A stretch of DNA of 64,000 bases from Lihuaxuella thermophila. Lineage in GTDB: Bacteria > Bacillota > Bacilli > Thermoactinomycetales > Thermoactinomycetaceae. Where the stretch lies: contig NZ_FOCQ01000010.1 of assembly GCF_900110165.1 (NCBI RefSeq), forward strand, positions 78,073 to 142,072. The letters run 5' to 3'. The number at the start of each line of letters is the position of its first letter. Positions within the stretch are counted from its first letter, which is position 1. Under the pieces are notes generated by a model that searched no databases, was not told where the DNA came from, and saw only the letters and a list, made by a program, of their open reading frames with translations. A program made the position numbers and the translations under genes. Below, piece by piece: positions 16,978 through 24,670 of this stretch.

Positions 16978-17195
16978 TCATAGAACTATATAATGGTAAT
17001 TGTCGTCCGATAATTCAGATTGAATTAATGCTTTGGACAAATTTTCTCCATAGTAGTCAGTTGGTGGTTTATGCCCCATTGGACCAAACAAAGCGTTTCC
17101 AATGACCATGGTAAGTTGGGTTAATTCCCCAGGTTCCAGTTAAGGTAAACCAACCGATTGGGAAATTTCATAAAAGAGCTTTACCTTTGTGAAAC
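16978..17195 (-). pseudogene. Remnant of an unknown coding gene
   Basis: One minus-strand frame reads like protein: KVKLFYEISQSVGLP, an in-frame TAA, then LEPGELTQLTMVIGNALFGP and on through SELSDDNYHYIVL to a stop. The internal stop and lack of a start indicate decay. I do not recognise the family. The rest of the stretch 16848-17347 holds a short AGGGA/TCCCT hairpin at 16903-16921 and no other signal. Confidence 0.35.
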
Positions 17196-17347
17196 CTTTT
17201 CAATTGGATGACGTCTAATGGATGACGAAAGGAGGGAACTTTCATTCCGTGGTTAACGGTGATAACCCGATGTTGATATCACCGGGAAGAAAGAGTGATT
17301 CAAATGGTGTGGTGGCGTTCATCCATTCTTAAGTGAAAGGGTGTTTC

Positions 17348-17896
17348 ATGTTGAAACGAGTGAAACTTTTTATCCATAGCTTGACACTTTCAACACTTGC
17401 ACTTCTTATGATGTTCAGTGTGCCCGCTTTCGCTTCTGCGACTCCGGCATCGTCGCAGTCAACACCGGATCTGCTGGTTCGTCAGATCATGGGTTTAGCC
17501 TATGAATCCCAACAATCGATAAACAGCGTGCCGTTTTCTGTTGGCGATTCGTTGAGAAAGGTCGTCAAAGAATGGGGCCAACCGGAAGACCTGAGTACCG
17601 TTGCGGCCAACTATTGGAGCCGTCATGTCCGATTCCTCTATGACGGTTCAACAGGAAGAAAAACGATCACCGCGATTGAAGATTTTGATCCACAGTTGCA
17701 GACCATTCATTTGTCGGACGTGAAGGGCTTGCTTGGCAACCCTGTAAGTGAAAAGGAACAAGAAGGTAACTACTATGTTACTTATACCGATAACGAAAAT
17801 TATACGGTGATCTTCGTGTTTGAGAGTGCCTGGATTAATCCCGACCCAGCACTCAGTATGTATATTGTACAAAAGCCCACACCTAATCATCAGTGA
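17348..17896 (+). CDS. Secreted YjgB-like DUF4309 protein
   Basis: A 182-residue exported protein. The signal peptide has a KR start, a hydrophobic core LTLSTLALLMMFSVPAFA and an AFA/SA cleavage region. The mature part fits DUF4309 as in B. subtilis YjgB: LLVRQIMGLAYE, a VGDSLRKVVKEWGQPE motif, then beta strands and a closing FVFES region. Function of the family is unknown; YjgB is an exported protein. I chose ATG 17348 because AAAGGGTG lies four bases upstream; a GTG at 17333 has no ribosome site. It takes the place that the CxxC gene has upstream of the other arrays. Confidence 0.8.
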   Translation: MLKRVKLFIHSLTLSTLALLMMFSVPAFASATPASSQSTPDLLVRQIMGLAYESQQSINSVPFSVGDSLRKVVKEWGQPEDLSTVAANYWSRHVRFLYDGSTGRKTITAIEDFDPQLQTIHLSDVKGLLGNPVSEKEQEGNYYVTYTDNENYTVIFVFESAWINPDPALSMYIVQKPTPNHQ

Positions 17897-17992
17897 CTTT
17901 TCGCATAAAAACCGCCCCTTTGATTTTACTGGGGGGATTCCATTTTTTTCTTCGGTTTGTAGTGAAATGATTTAGTAAAACTCGCTGAAATG

Positions 17993-18092
17993 TCTGTGAA
18001 CCTCCCGGGGATTTTGCAAGATCAGAGGTTCACAGACTTTTTTGGTTTTTGATATAATGAAATTGTTTGATATTTGTGGTGTTCACATACGG
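17993..18092 (+). promoter_or_regulatory. CRISPR leader 3: terminator hairpin overlapping a promoter
   Basis: Arms 17993-18005 and 18024-18036 (one mismatch at the stem base) and a T-run; TTCACA (18029-18034), 18-base spacer, TATAAT (18053-18058). Similarity to leaders 1 and 2 continues about 35 bases upstream of the hairpin and then stops, before the DUF4309 gene. Confidence 0.8.
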
Positions 18093-18914
18093 GTTTAGTT
18101 GTATCCATATTGGTATTGAAACTCATAAGGATCAAAGTTTTCGTGAACCCATCTACGTTTAGTTGTATCCATATTGGTATTGAAACTTCAAGGCATCTTT
18201 CATAGCCTGACGAGCTTCGTCGTTTAGTTGTATCCATATTGGTATTGAAACTGACGAACAAAATGTTCATGCTTTAAAACAATTCGGGGTTTAGTTGTAT
18301 CCATATTGGTATTGAAACGGGGGACTTTGACGAGGATGCTATCCTCTGAAATTCGTTTAGTTGTATCCATATTGGTATTGAAACGCTGAAACAATAGCAC
18401 GAAAAAAACTGAATGAAAAAGTTTAGTTGTATCCATATTGGTATTGAAACAGTTCTGGTTCACGGCTGTAAGGTGGCGGACTTCGTTTAGTTGTATCCAT
18501 ATTGGTATTGAAACTGGCATAACTTCGCCATAACTTCAAATGTAATTCCCGTTTAGTTGTATCCATATTGGTATTGAAACTTGCAAAATAACCGCTATAC
18601 CCTTCTAAAAAAACGACACGTTTAGTTGTATCCATATTGGTATTGAAACGACCGTTGGCAAAAAAGGCTGGATGAAGTCAAAAGAGTTTAGTTGTATCCA
18701 TATTGGTATTGAAACATGGAAAAAGCTTATGAGGTAATGGATTGCCGTCACGTTTAGTTGTATCCATATTGGTATTGAAACAAGTGCATATTAGCATCTA
18801 AATTTTGTTTCAACTCATCGTTTAGTTGTATCCATATTGGTATTGAAACTTCTCCATCCCACATATTGGCTTCCCAGCTCCCCAGTTTAGTTGCATCCAT
18901 ATTGGTATTGAAAC
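18093..18914 (+). CRISPR. CRISPR array 3 (13 repeats, 12 spacers)
   Basis: Longest of the four arrays. Repeats start at 18093, 18157, 18222, 18289, 18355, 18421, 18485, 18551, 18620, 18686, 18753, 18820 and 18885. All are identical except the last, which has T to C at repeat position 11, marking the distal end. Spacers are 34-39 nt and all differ. Confidence 0.97.
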
Positions 18915-18918
18915 ACAA

Positions 18919-18951
18919 ACAAAACAGGCAATCGAACGATTGATTGCCTGT
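18919..18951 (+). other. Hairpin directly after array 3
   Basis: AACAGGCAATC and GATTGCCTGTT form an 11-bp perfect stem around 8-9 bases, a few bases after the last repeat. No T-run follows. It could end array transcription or be a leftover of a last spacer. Confidence 0.5.
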
Positions 18952-19113
18952 TATCAGTTATATATTTAAATGTTGTCAGACGTGATTCGCACCGTCTCCC
19001 ATTTTTATTTAAGTCTGACCCTTCGACTCGTTGAGAACTTTGTTTGGTAGACTTGGGTGACGGGCGTGTAAGGAAAGAAGTAGAAAACACAGCCAGGAAA
19101 TACACGCGCAAAC

Positions 19114-19152
19114 AAAAAAGGGCTCTCGACATGAAAGCGAAGCCCTTTTTTT
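19114..19152. terminator. Bidirectional-type terminator after the XRE-TPR gene
   Basis: AAAAAAGGGCT and AGCCCTTTTTTT flank a 16-base loop. T-runs are present for both strands; it ends the minus-strand regulator gene and could also stop read-through from array 3. Confidence 0.75.
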
Positions 19153-19176
19153 AGTATTGAAAGAAAAATGTTTTAA

Positions 19177-20592
19177 TCAATCTTCTGGGGGATCGTTTAC
19201 AACGGACACTTGATTGGGCAATACTTGTGGCAGCATCGGACCGAACCCCTCTTTCCGGAATTTTTTTAAAACCTGCTGAAACTCATCCATATAATCATGG
19301 TAAGCTGGCAAGTCCTTCTTTTTACAAATATCAGTGATTTCTAACAAAATGTCAAGTACAAAAAGATCCAATGAATGTTTTTTAGCCAAATCCAAGGCTT
19401 CCTCAAAACACTTTAAAGCCTTCAGATCGTTATTCCCATTTAAAAAGAATTGACCATATGCGAAAAGGGCTTTAACCAATCTGTAATCATCTTTGAGGTT
19501 TCTTCCCAGGAGGACAGCTTTTTTCAAAGCCTCCTGAGCTTCCTGAACCTTCCCTTTCTTCAAGTATAACAGACCTAATTGAGTATAGGTTGTAATTGTC
19601 AGGTATTTTTTTCTGATCTTGTTTTCCAATTTCAACGCAGATTGAAAGCAGACTTGCGCATTAGATAGTTGTTGTTTATTGGCGTATGCTTCACCAAGGG
19701 ACGACCATAACTCAAAGCAACGGTCGTACATATGGTCAACACGCGCTTTTTCCAGTCCCTCCGAGGCAATGTCGATCGCTTCGTCAAACCTTTTCAATTT
19801 AATCAGTAGCTCTACTCGAATCTGATACAAGTTCAAACGGGCATCTGCTATATCAATCCGGTGCATTTCTTTCCAAGTGTCTTCGACAATTTTTAATGCT
19901 TCACTATCTCTATTCCACTTTTCCAGAACACTTGCCTTATTGATAATCAGGTTGTAATACACATGTGGACGCAACCCGTCCGGGTTAAACGATTGAATCC
20001 CTTTTTCAATATAGTTTAATGCCCGGCTTAATTTGTTTTCATGGTTACAGACACGACCCAAACCATTATAACAAACAGCCAGGATGTTCGTGCGTTCAAG
20101 CTCGTCAGAAAACTCTTTCGCATATTTAACTGCCGTTTCAAAATGGGCTAGTGCCTCATTCCATTTTCTTTTCTTCTCATAGTATTTACCTTTCAAAAAG
20201 AATACAAAAGCCATATTGGACGACTTTGTCCCGTCTTCCAGCTTTGTATACTTCTCAAATCTTCTTAACTCCTCGATCCCCTCGTCTGGATCAACCCACA
20301 ACTCATGTTCAATTGCCTTTAACTGGAGCGGCAGGTCCAGTTCGTCATCATCAGTGTTTGGTATATCAAGGGATTCTGATACCCGCTCCAAATCCATCTC
20401 ATAAAAACTGCAAAGTTTTTCTACAGTTTCCCTTTTTGCCAGGTATGCACCACGTTCAATCTTACTGATCATCGTGTGTGAAACCTCAATTTCACTCGCC
20501 ACTTCGAGTTGACTCAAATTCCGTTTGAGTCGAGCCTTTCTGAATATATTTCCAAGGTCTTCAGATACAAAAACCTTTTCTTTTGATTGCAT
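19177..20592 (-). CDS. XRE-family HTH regulator with TPR repeats (RRNPP-like)
   Basis: About 471 residues. The N-terminal 65 form an XRE/Cro helix-turn-helix (LGNIFRKARLKRNLSQLEVA..., with VSHTMISKIERGAY as recognition helix). The rest is a chain of about eight tetratricopeptide repeats, for example ALAHFETAVKYAKEF, AQVCFQSALKLE and ALKCFEEALDLAKKH. This is the layout of RRNPP peptide-sensing regulators (PlcR, PrgX, NprR types). In family members the TPR part binds a short secreted peptide. I chose the ATG at 20592 because GGGGTGAG lies just upstream. I could not find a convincing cognate peptide gene next to it. Confidence 0.85.
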   Translation of the reverse strand: MQSKEKVFVSEDLGNIFRKARLKRNLSQLEVASEIEVSHTMISKIERGAYLAKRETVEKLCSFYEMDLERVSESLDIPNTDDDELDLPLQLKAIEHELWVDPDEGIEELRRFEKYTKLEDGTKSSNMAFVFFLKGKYYEKKRKWNEALAHFETAVKYAKEFSDELERTNILAVCYNGLGRVCNHENKLSRALNYIEKGIQSFNPDGLRPHVYYNLIINKASVLEKWNRDSEALKIVEDTWKEMHRIDIADARLNLYQIRVELLIKLKRFDEAIDIASEGLEKARVDHMYDRCFELWSSLGEAYANKQQLSNAQVCFQSALKLENKIRKKYLTITTYTQLGLLYLKKGKVQEAQEALKKAVLLGRNLKDDYRLVKALFAYGQFFLNGNNDLKALKCFEEALDLAKKHSLDLFVLDILLEITDICKKKDLPAYHDYMDEFQQVLKKFRKEGFGPMLPQVLPNQVSVVNDPPED

Positions 20593-20868
20593 GTTACTCA
20601 CCCCGACAAAAAATTTTCGCCAAAAACCAATGTCTCAAATGGCAAATAACCCCTATATTTTTGAAAATGCCTTTTTGTTCAGAACCATTTTTCCGTCAAA
20701 TCTATGATTAGAGTTCAATTTTCCGTTAATAAACAGCCAGCATGAGTACTTCAAACAGTATTTAAAATATTTGTAATTCAAATTCTACTATGAGAGTATT
20801 TGTATGTGAAGAAAAACAATTGTTCATTTAACTTTTTGCTGGATTAAACAAAAAGGAGGCGGAAAATT

Positions 20869-21159
20869 TTGCTGGCGATGCTGGTCAAGGGTCAGGCGAA
20901 CCGTGTCCAGGCATTTTTGACTGATCTACAACAACGTCCGCAAATGAAGCTGGTTCATACAGAAGTGAGTGAACAAACGGGAGACCGCATCAAGGTTTTC
21001 TGTTACATCCAGCACCAACCGAAGCACCGGATGTGTGTGGTTCAACTGGCTGCGGAAAACGGGGAAACCATCCGGATTCCACTTGTGGATGCGATCCGTG
21101 TGGAGATGGAGGAAGGAAAAACATTGTGGGTTGGTAAAGTGGTTGATCTGTTTGCATAA
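20869..21159 (+). CDS. Small hypothetical protein (96 aa)
   Basis: Not recognised with confidence. A 96-residue protein with an alpha-beta look: MLVKGQANRVQAFLTDLQQR suggests a strand then a helix, as in small ferredoxin-like folds, followed by strands with a YIQHQPKHRMCVVQL segment. The start is a TTG with AAGGAGG about 11 bases upstream. It is the first of three short plus-strand genes (with those at 21259 and 21543) that lead into array 4. The 276-base gap upstream, shared with the divergent regulator, is AT-rich and must carry both promoters; I could not fix a -35/-10 pair there. Confidence 0.65.
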   Translation: MLAMLVKGQANRVQAFLTDLQQRPQMKLVHTEVSEQTGDRIKVFCYIQHQPKHRMCVVQLAAENGETIRIPLVDAIRVEMEEGKTLWVGKVVDLFA

Positions 21160-21258
21160 AAAAAGAGCCATATCGAGTGGCCCAAAATAAAAAGAATGGT
21201 GCAGTACGATTATACCACGTTTGGGAAGAGGGAAGAACAGCGGAAGGAGGAAAGCGCA

Positions 21259-21489
21259 TTGACAAAAGGCGAGTCTCAACTGATCAAGAAAAGCGATGCT
21301 GTCGGGTATGTCGTGTATGCGATGGCCAAGCTCGGCTATAAACGACCGGAGATTGAAAGAGTGATCAAAGAACTCAGAAACACTTTTAACTTCAGGTACA
21401 GCGGCAGCATCGTGGATGCGAACCTGACCAATGGCAGGATCGCCAGAAGGGAATGGCTGCCCACCATTGCAGAAGCTGAAACAGAATGA
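21259..21489 (+). CDS. Small hypothetical protein (76 aa)
   Basis: Not recognised. A 76-residue basic, mostly helical protein (SDAVGYVVYAMAKLGYKRPEIERVIKELRNTF), which resembles a small helical DNA- or protein-binding domain but shows no named motif. The TTG at 21259 is preferred because GGAGG lies eight bases upstream; the frame also has an ATG at 21196 without a good ribosome site. It follows the 96-residue gene by about 100 bases and precedes the CxxC gene by 53. Confidence 0.55.
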   Translation: MTKGESQLIKKSDAVGYVVYAMAKLGYKRPEIERVIKELRNTFNFRYSGSIVDANLTNGRIARREWLPTIAEAETE

Positions 21490-21542
21490 ATCTTGAAAAA
21501 GAGTGGAGAGTGGCCAAGTTTAGATGAGCAGAGGGATGTCCC

Positions 21543-21866
21543 GTGTCAAACAGAAAAGAGCTGTTAATGAAATTGGCGGACAAGATCGAGCGCGAGTTAA
21601 GGCAGACCATCATGACCCATCCCCAACCCTGCCTTACCGAAAACTACGCATTTTGTGAGGTTTGCCTGAACTGGACTTGGAGAAAAGATGTCCGGCTGGT
21701 TGTCGAAGGCCCCGGTGACACCATCAGCAAACGAGTGTGCAAGGACTGTATTCAAAAGCATCAGATCCAAGTTCCCGACTGTGAAAGTTCTTTGGAGTTT
21801 GAAGCGCGTACGATTGCCATTGAGCGGATTCGCGGACGGCGGGCAGACTGGCTGGATGAGGATTGA
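21543..21866 (+). CDS. Small two-CxxC putative zinc-binding protein, intact copy
   Basis: A 107-residue protein that I cannot assign. Residues 1-35 look helical (LADKIERELRQTIMTHPQP). Then come two CxxC knuckles, FCEVCLNWTW near 38-47 and RVCKDCIQKH near 64-73, spaced as in a treble-clef or zinc-ribbon fold; a third region, VPDCESSLEFEARTIAIERI, leads to the acidic end WLDED. Start GTG 21543 with AGAGGGA six bases upstream. Its stop is 12 bases from the terminator arm in CRISPR leader 4. Two decayed copies occupy the same place before arrays 1 and 2. A link to the arrays is inferred from position only; an accidental passenger of the duplication is possible. Confidence 0.75.
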   Translation: MSNRKELLMKLADKIERELRQTIMTHPQPCLTENYAFCEVCLNWTWRKDVRLVVEGPGDTISKRVCKDCIQKHQIQVPDCESSLEFEARTIAIERIRGRRADWLDED

Positions 21867-21875
21867 GATAAAAAG

Positions 21876-21975
21876 TCTGTGAACCTCCCAGGGATTTTGC
21901 AAGATCGGAGGTTCACAGATTTTTTTGGTTTTTGGTATAATGAAATTGCTTGGTATTAGTGGTGTTCACATACGG
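21876..21975 (+). promoter_or_regulatory. CRISPR leader 4: terminator hairpin overlapping a promoter
   Basis: Arms 21876-21888 and 21907-21919, then seven T; TTCACA (21912-21917), 18-base spacer, TATAAT (21936-21941). The segment from -10 to the first repeat ends in the same GTGTTCACATACGG found in the other leaders. Confidence 0.8.
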
Positions 21976-22466
21976 GTGTAGTTGTATCCATATTGGTATT
22001 GAAACATTTTATCCCGTAATTTACTAGCCACGTGAAACCACGTGTAGTTGTATCCATATTGGTATTGAAACTGAACATATTAGCCCATTTGTAGAAGCGA
22101 TATAATTCGTGTAGTTGTATCCATATTGGTATTGAAACCATTTTATATGCAATTCTAATAAACAAAACGGCATGGTGTAGTTGTATCCATATTGGTATTG
22201 AAACTCTAGCAGGATCAAGACAATACGTCTTCATGGTTCTCGTTTAGTTGTATCCATATTGGTATTGAAACAGGGACTGATCCAACGAAATGTATCCACC
22301 TGGAGGTTTAGTTGTATCCATATTGGTATTGAAACCAAGGCAAGGGAGCGTTTAAAGAAGCGTGACCAATGGGTTTAGTTGAATCCATATTGGTATTGAA
22401 ACTTTAATCTTCCTAACTTGTATTGATAAGCTTCCGGTTTAGTTGTATCCATAATGGTATTGAAAC
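21976..22466 (+). CRISPR. CRISPR array 4 (8 repeats, 7 spacers)
   Basis: Repeats start at 21976, 22042, 22109, 22175, 22242, 22306, 22373 and 22437. The first four begin GTGTAG, the last four GTTTAG; repeat 7 has T to A at position 10 and repeat 8 T to A at position 18. Spacers are 34-37 nt. After the last repeat a degraded piece (about 22500-22519, TAGTATTGAAAG) may be the ruin of a ninth repeat. Confidence 0.97.
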
Positions 22467-22602
22467 ATGAACATCTCACGCAGGGCCAAGTATGTAGAAG
22501 GTGTTATTAGTATTGAAAGATAGGTTTACAAGGCCGGTTGACGGAATTGAACGCTTTTCATAGCCCGCAAATCGATCGATCATGAACGTGAATGAATGAC
22601 AC

Positions 22603-22642
22603 AAAAAACCCAGGCAGGTGGCTTATTCCACCTGCTTGGGTT
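22603..22642 (-). terminator. Terminator of the ABC-F gene
   Basis: AACCCAGGCAGGTGG pairs with CCACCTGCTTGGGTT; on the minus strand the hairpin is followed by six T. It lies three bases after the stop codon. Confidence 0.85.
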
Positions 22643-22645
22643 CGT

Positions 22646-24553
22646 TTAGGCATCGGCCAGTTCCGCCCACTGGTCGGTTTTCTCGGAGAGGGTTTGTTCC
22701 AGCTTTTCCAGCTCCTTTTGCAAGTCGGCGCTCTTCAGGGGGTCCGAGAAGATTTCGGGCTGGCACAATTCCTGCTGAATGCGGGCGATGTCTGCTTCCA
22801 GCTGTTCAATCTCCTGTTCCAGCCGTTCAATCTGTTGCTGCCGCTTCTTTTGGCGCCGCTGTTCCTCTTTTTCTTTTTGGCGACGGGCGGATTCGCTTAT
22901 TGCATCCTCTTTGGGAGATGATTCGGCTTTCTGCAGCTTTTCCAGCGCTTTTTTTTCTAGATATCGTTCATAGTCGCCGGGGTAATCGCGGATTCCTTCG
23001 GGCGTGAACTCCCAGATTCGGGTGGCCAGCCGGTTGATAAAGTAACGGTCGTGCGAGACGAATAACAGGGTTCCCGGATATTCCTGCAGGGCTTCTTCCA
23101 GACGCTCTTTGCTGGGTAAATCCAGATGGTTGGTCGGCTCATCCATCAGCAGGAAGTTGGCTTGATTCAAAAGCCGTTTGGCGAGAGACAGACGCGCTTT
23201 TTCTCCCCCGCTTAAATCACTGACGCGTTTATACACATCATCCCCGCTGAACAGAAACTGTCCCAGACACGAACGAACCGTCGTTTCGTCGAGCTGGGGA
23301 TGCTCATCCCACAATTCGTCGAGCACTTGTTTGTCCGGGTGCAGGTCCTTCTGCTCCTGGTCGTAATAATCCACCTCCACATTGGTTCCCCACTGGAGGG
23401 TTCCGCCGAGTGGCGGGAGCTTGCCGGCGATCGTCTTGAGCAAGGTGGATTTCCCGATTCCGTTGGGTCCGAGGAGCGCCACATGCTCCCCGCGCTCCAG
23501 GCGGAAAGAGAGGTTTTCGATCAACGCCGAGTTGTAACCGACGGCGAGCCCCTTGGCTTCCAGTACCTGTCTGCCGCTGGCCGCTTTCGTTTCGAAGCGG
23601 ATCGCTGCCTTGCGGCGGCTGGTGACCGGTTTTTCAATCCGCTCCATTTTTTCCAGCGCCTTGCGCCGGCTCTGGGCCCGCTTGGTGGTAGAGGCACGGG
23701 CGATATTGCGCTGGATAAACTCCTCCATCTTTTTAATCTGCGCTTGCTGCTCTTCATACGCTTTTTGCTGCAACAGGATTCGTTCTTCTTTTTGTTTCAC
23801 GTATGCGGAATAGTTTCCTACATAACGGGTCGCGCGGCCGTGTTCCAGTTCATAGACGACGTTCACCAGACGGTCGAGGAAATACCGGTCGTGGGAGACG
23901 ATGAGGAGTGCCCCGCTATAGCCGGCCAGCGTTTGTTCCAGCCAGGAGATGGCGTTCATGTCCAGGTAGTTGGTCGGTTCGTCCAGAATCAGGAGGTCCG
24001 GTTCTTCCAGCAGCATTTTTGCCAGGGCGACCCGCGTTTTTTGCCCGCCGCTCAGTTCCGGGATTTTGGTGTTCTTCCAGTCGATCCCGGCGAGCCCCAG
24101 TCCGTGTAAGGCTCCGCGAATGCGGGCTTCATAGCCGTATCCGCCCTTTTCTTCAAATGATTCCTGGAGAGCGGCATATTTTTCCAGTGTTTTTTGGTAT
24201 CGTTGCTCGTTGGAGAAGACGTGTTCCAGGCCCATTTCTTGTTCCAGATGGCGCAATTCCTGTTCGATCTGCTGGAGCCCGGCAAAAACGGACACGAGTT
24301 CTTCCCAGATGGTCCGGTCCGAATCGGGTCCCGACTGCTGGGCGAGATAACCGAGACGCGTTTTTTTGGAAAGTTGAATTTCTCCCGAGTCAGGCAGCAA
24401 GGTTCCGGTTATAATCTTTAACAACGTGGATTTTCCGGCTCCGTTGGGTCCGATCAGGCCCACGCGCTCCTGTTCATTCACCTGGAGATTGACCTGTTCG
24501 AGGACAACGGTTCCCCCGAATGATTTATCTATGTTGACCGCTTTGAGTAACAT
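22646..24553 (-). CDS. ydiF: ABC-F family ATPase (YdiF-like)
   Basis: A 635-residue soluble protein with two ABC cassettes and no membrane part, the ABC-F type that acts on ribosomes. Cassette 1: GPNGAGKST near 36, LSGGQKTR near 165, LILDEPTNYLD. Cassette 2: GPNGIGKST near 358, LSGGEKARL near 444, LLMDEPTNHLD. The linker at about 245-320 is the charged arm that reaches the ribosome in this family. The C-terminal 90 residues form a strong Glu/Gln/Arg coiled coil. In B. subtilis ydiF lies convergent to tsaD, as here but with the island between. Its 3' end is duplicated at 11811-11985. Confidence 0.93.
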   Translation of the reverse strand: MLLKAVNIDKSFGGTVVLEQVNLQVNEQERVGLIGPNGAGKSTLLKIITGTLLPDSGEIQLSKKTRLGYLAQQSGPDSDRTIWEELVSVFAGLQQIEQELRHLEQEMGLEHVFSNEQRYQKTLEKYAALQESFEEKGGYGYEARIRGALHGLGLAGIDWKNTKIPELSGGQKTRVALAKMLLEEPDLLILDEPTNYLDMNAISWLEQTLAGYSGALLIVSHDRYFLDRLVNVVYELEHGRATRYVGNYSAYVKQKEERILLQQKAYEEQQAQIKKMEEFIQRNIARASTTKRAQSRRKALEKMERIEKPVTSRRKAAIRFETKAASGRQVLEAKGLAVGYNSALIENLSFRLERGEHVALLGPNGIGKSTLLKTIAGKLPPLGGTLQWGTNVEVDYYDQEQKDLHPDKQVLDELWDEHPQLDETTVRSCLGQFLFSGDDVYKRVSDLSGGEKARLSLAKRLLNQANFLLMDEPTNHLDLPSKERLEEALQEYPGTLLFVSHDRYFINRLATRIWEFTPEGIRDYPGDYERYLEKKALEKLQKAESSPKEDAISESARRQKEKEEQRRQKKRQQQIERLEQEIEQLEADIARIQQELCQPEIFSDPLKSADLQKELEKLEQTLSEKTDQWAELADA

Positions 24554-24670
24554 GTTGTTTCCACCCCATTTTCAAACCCTTTTTCCAGTGTATATGAGGA
24601 AAGTCGGAAGGGCAAACGGCAAAGCATTTGTTGTACAATAAAATCATCAAGGCAAAAAGGATGAACCGAG

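Larger units (their letters stand above)
21620..22830. repeat. Duplicated unit, copy D (CxxC gene, leader, array 4, ABC-F 3' end)
   Basis: Partner of 10860-11985. Here all parts are intact (CxxC gene, ABC-F gene), so this is probably the source. Copy D lacks about 110 bases between the CxxC stop region and the hairpin that copies 1 and 2 keep. Confidence 0.85.

Noticed and set aside
18022..18635. Minus-strand frames translating to repeated FNTNMDTTK-type units, like a repeat protein
   Set aside because: They are translations of the CRISPR repeats and spacers; no ribosome sites, and the frames change at spacers whose length is not a multiple of three.
18650..18685. A spacer in array 3 sharing GGCTGGATGAAG with the CxxC gene copies, suggesting self-targeting
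   Set aside because: Only 12 bases match out of 36; too short for a protospacer and explained by chance.
18887..19132. A short minus-strand frame beginning MSRALFCLRVYFLAVF, downstream of the RRNPP-like gene, which looks like a secreted propeptide
   Set aside because: Its start codon lies in the loop of the terminator hairpin, it has no ribosome site, and its 3' end runs into CRISPR array 3.
23300..24109. A 269-codon open frame opposite the ABC-F gene
   Set aside because: The ABC-F reading on the other strand is certain, and this frame has no family resemblance.
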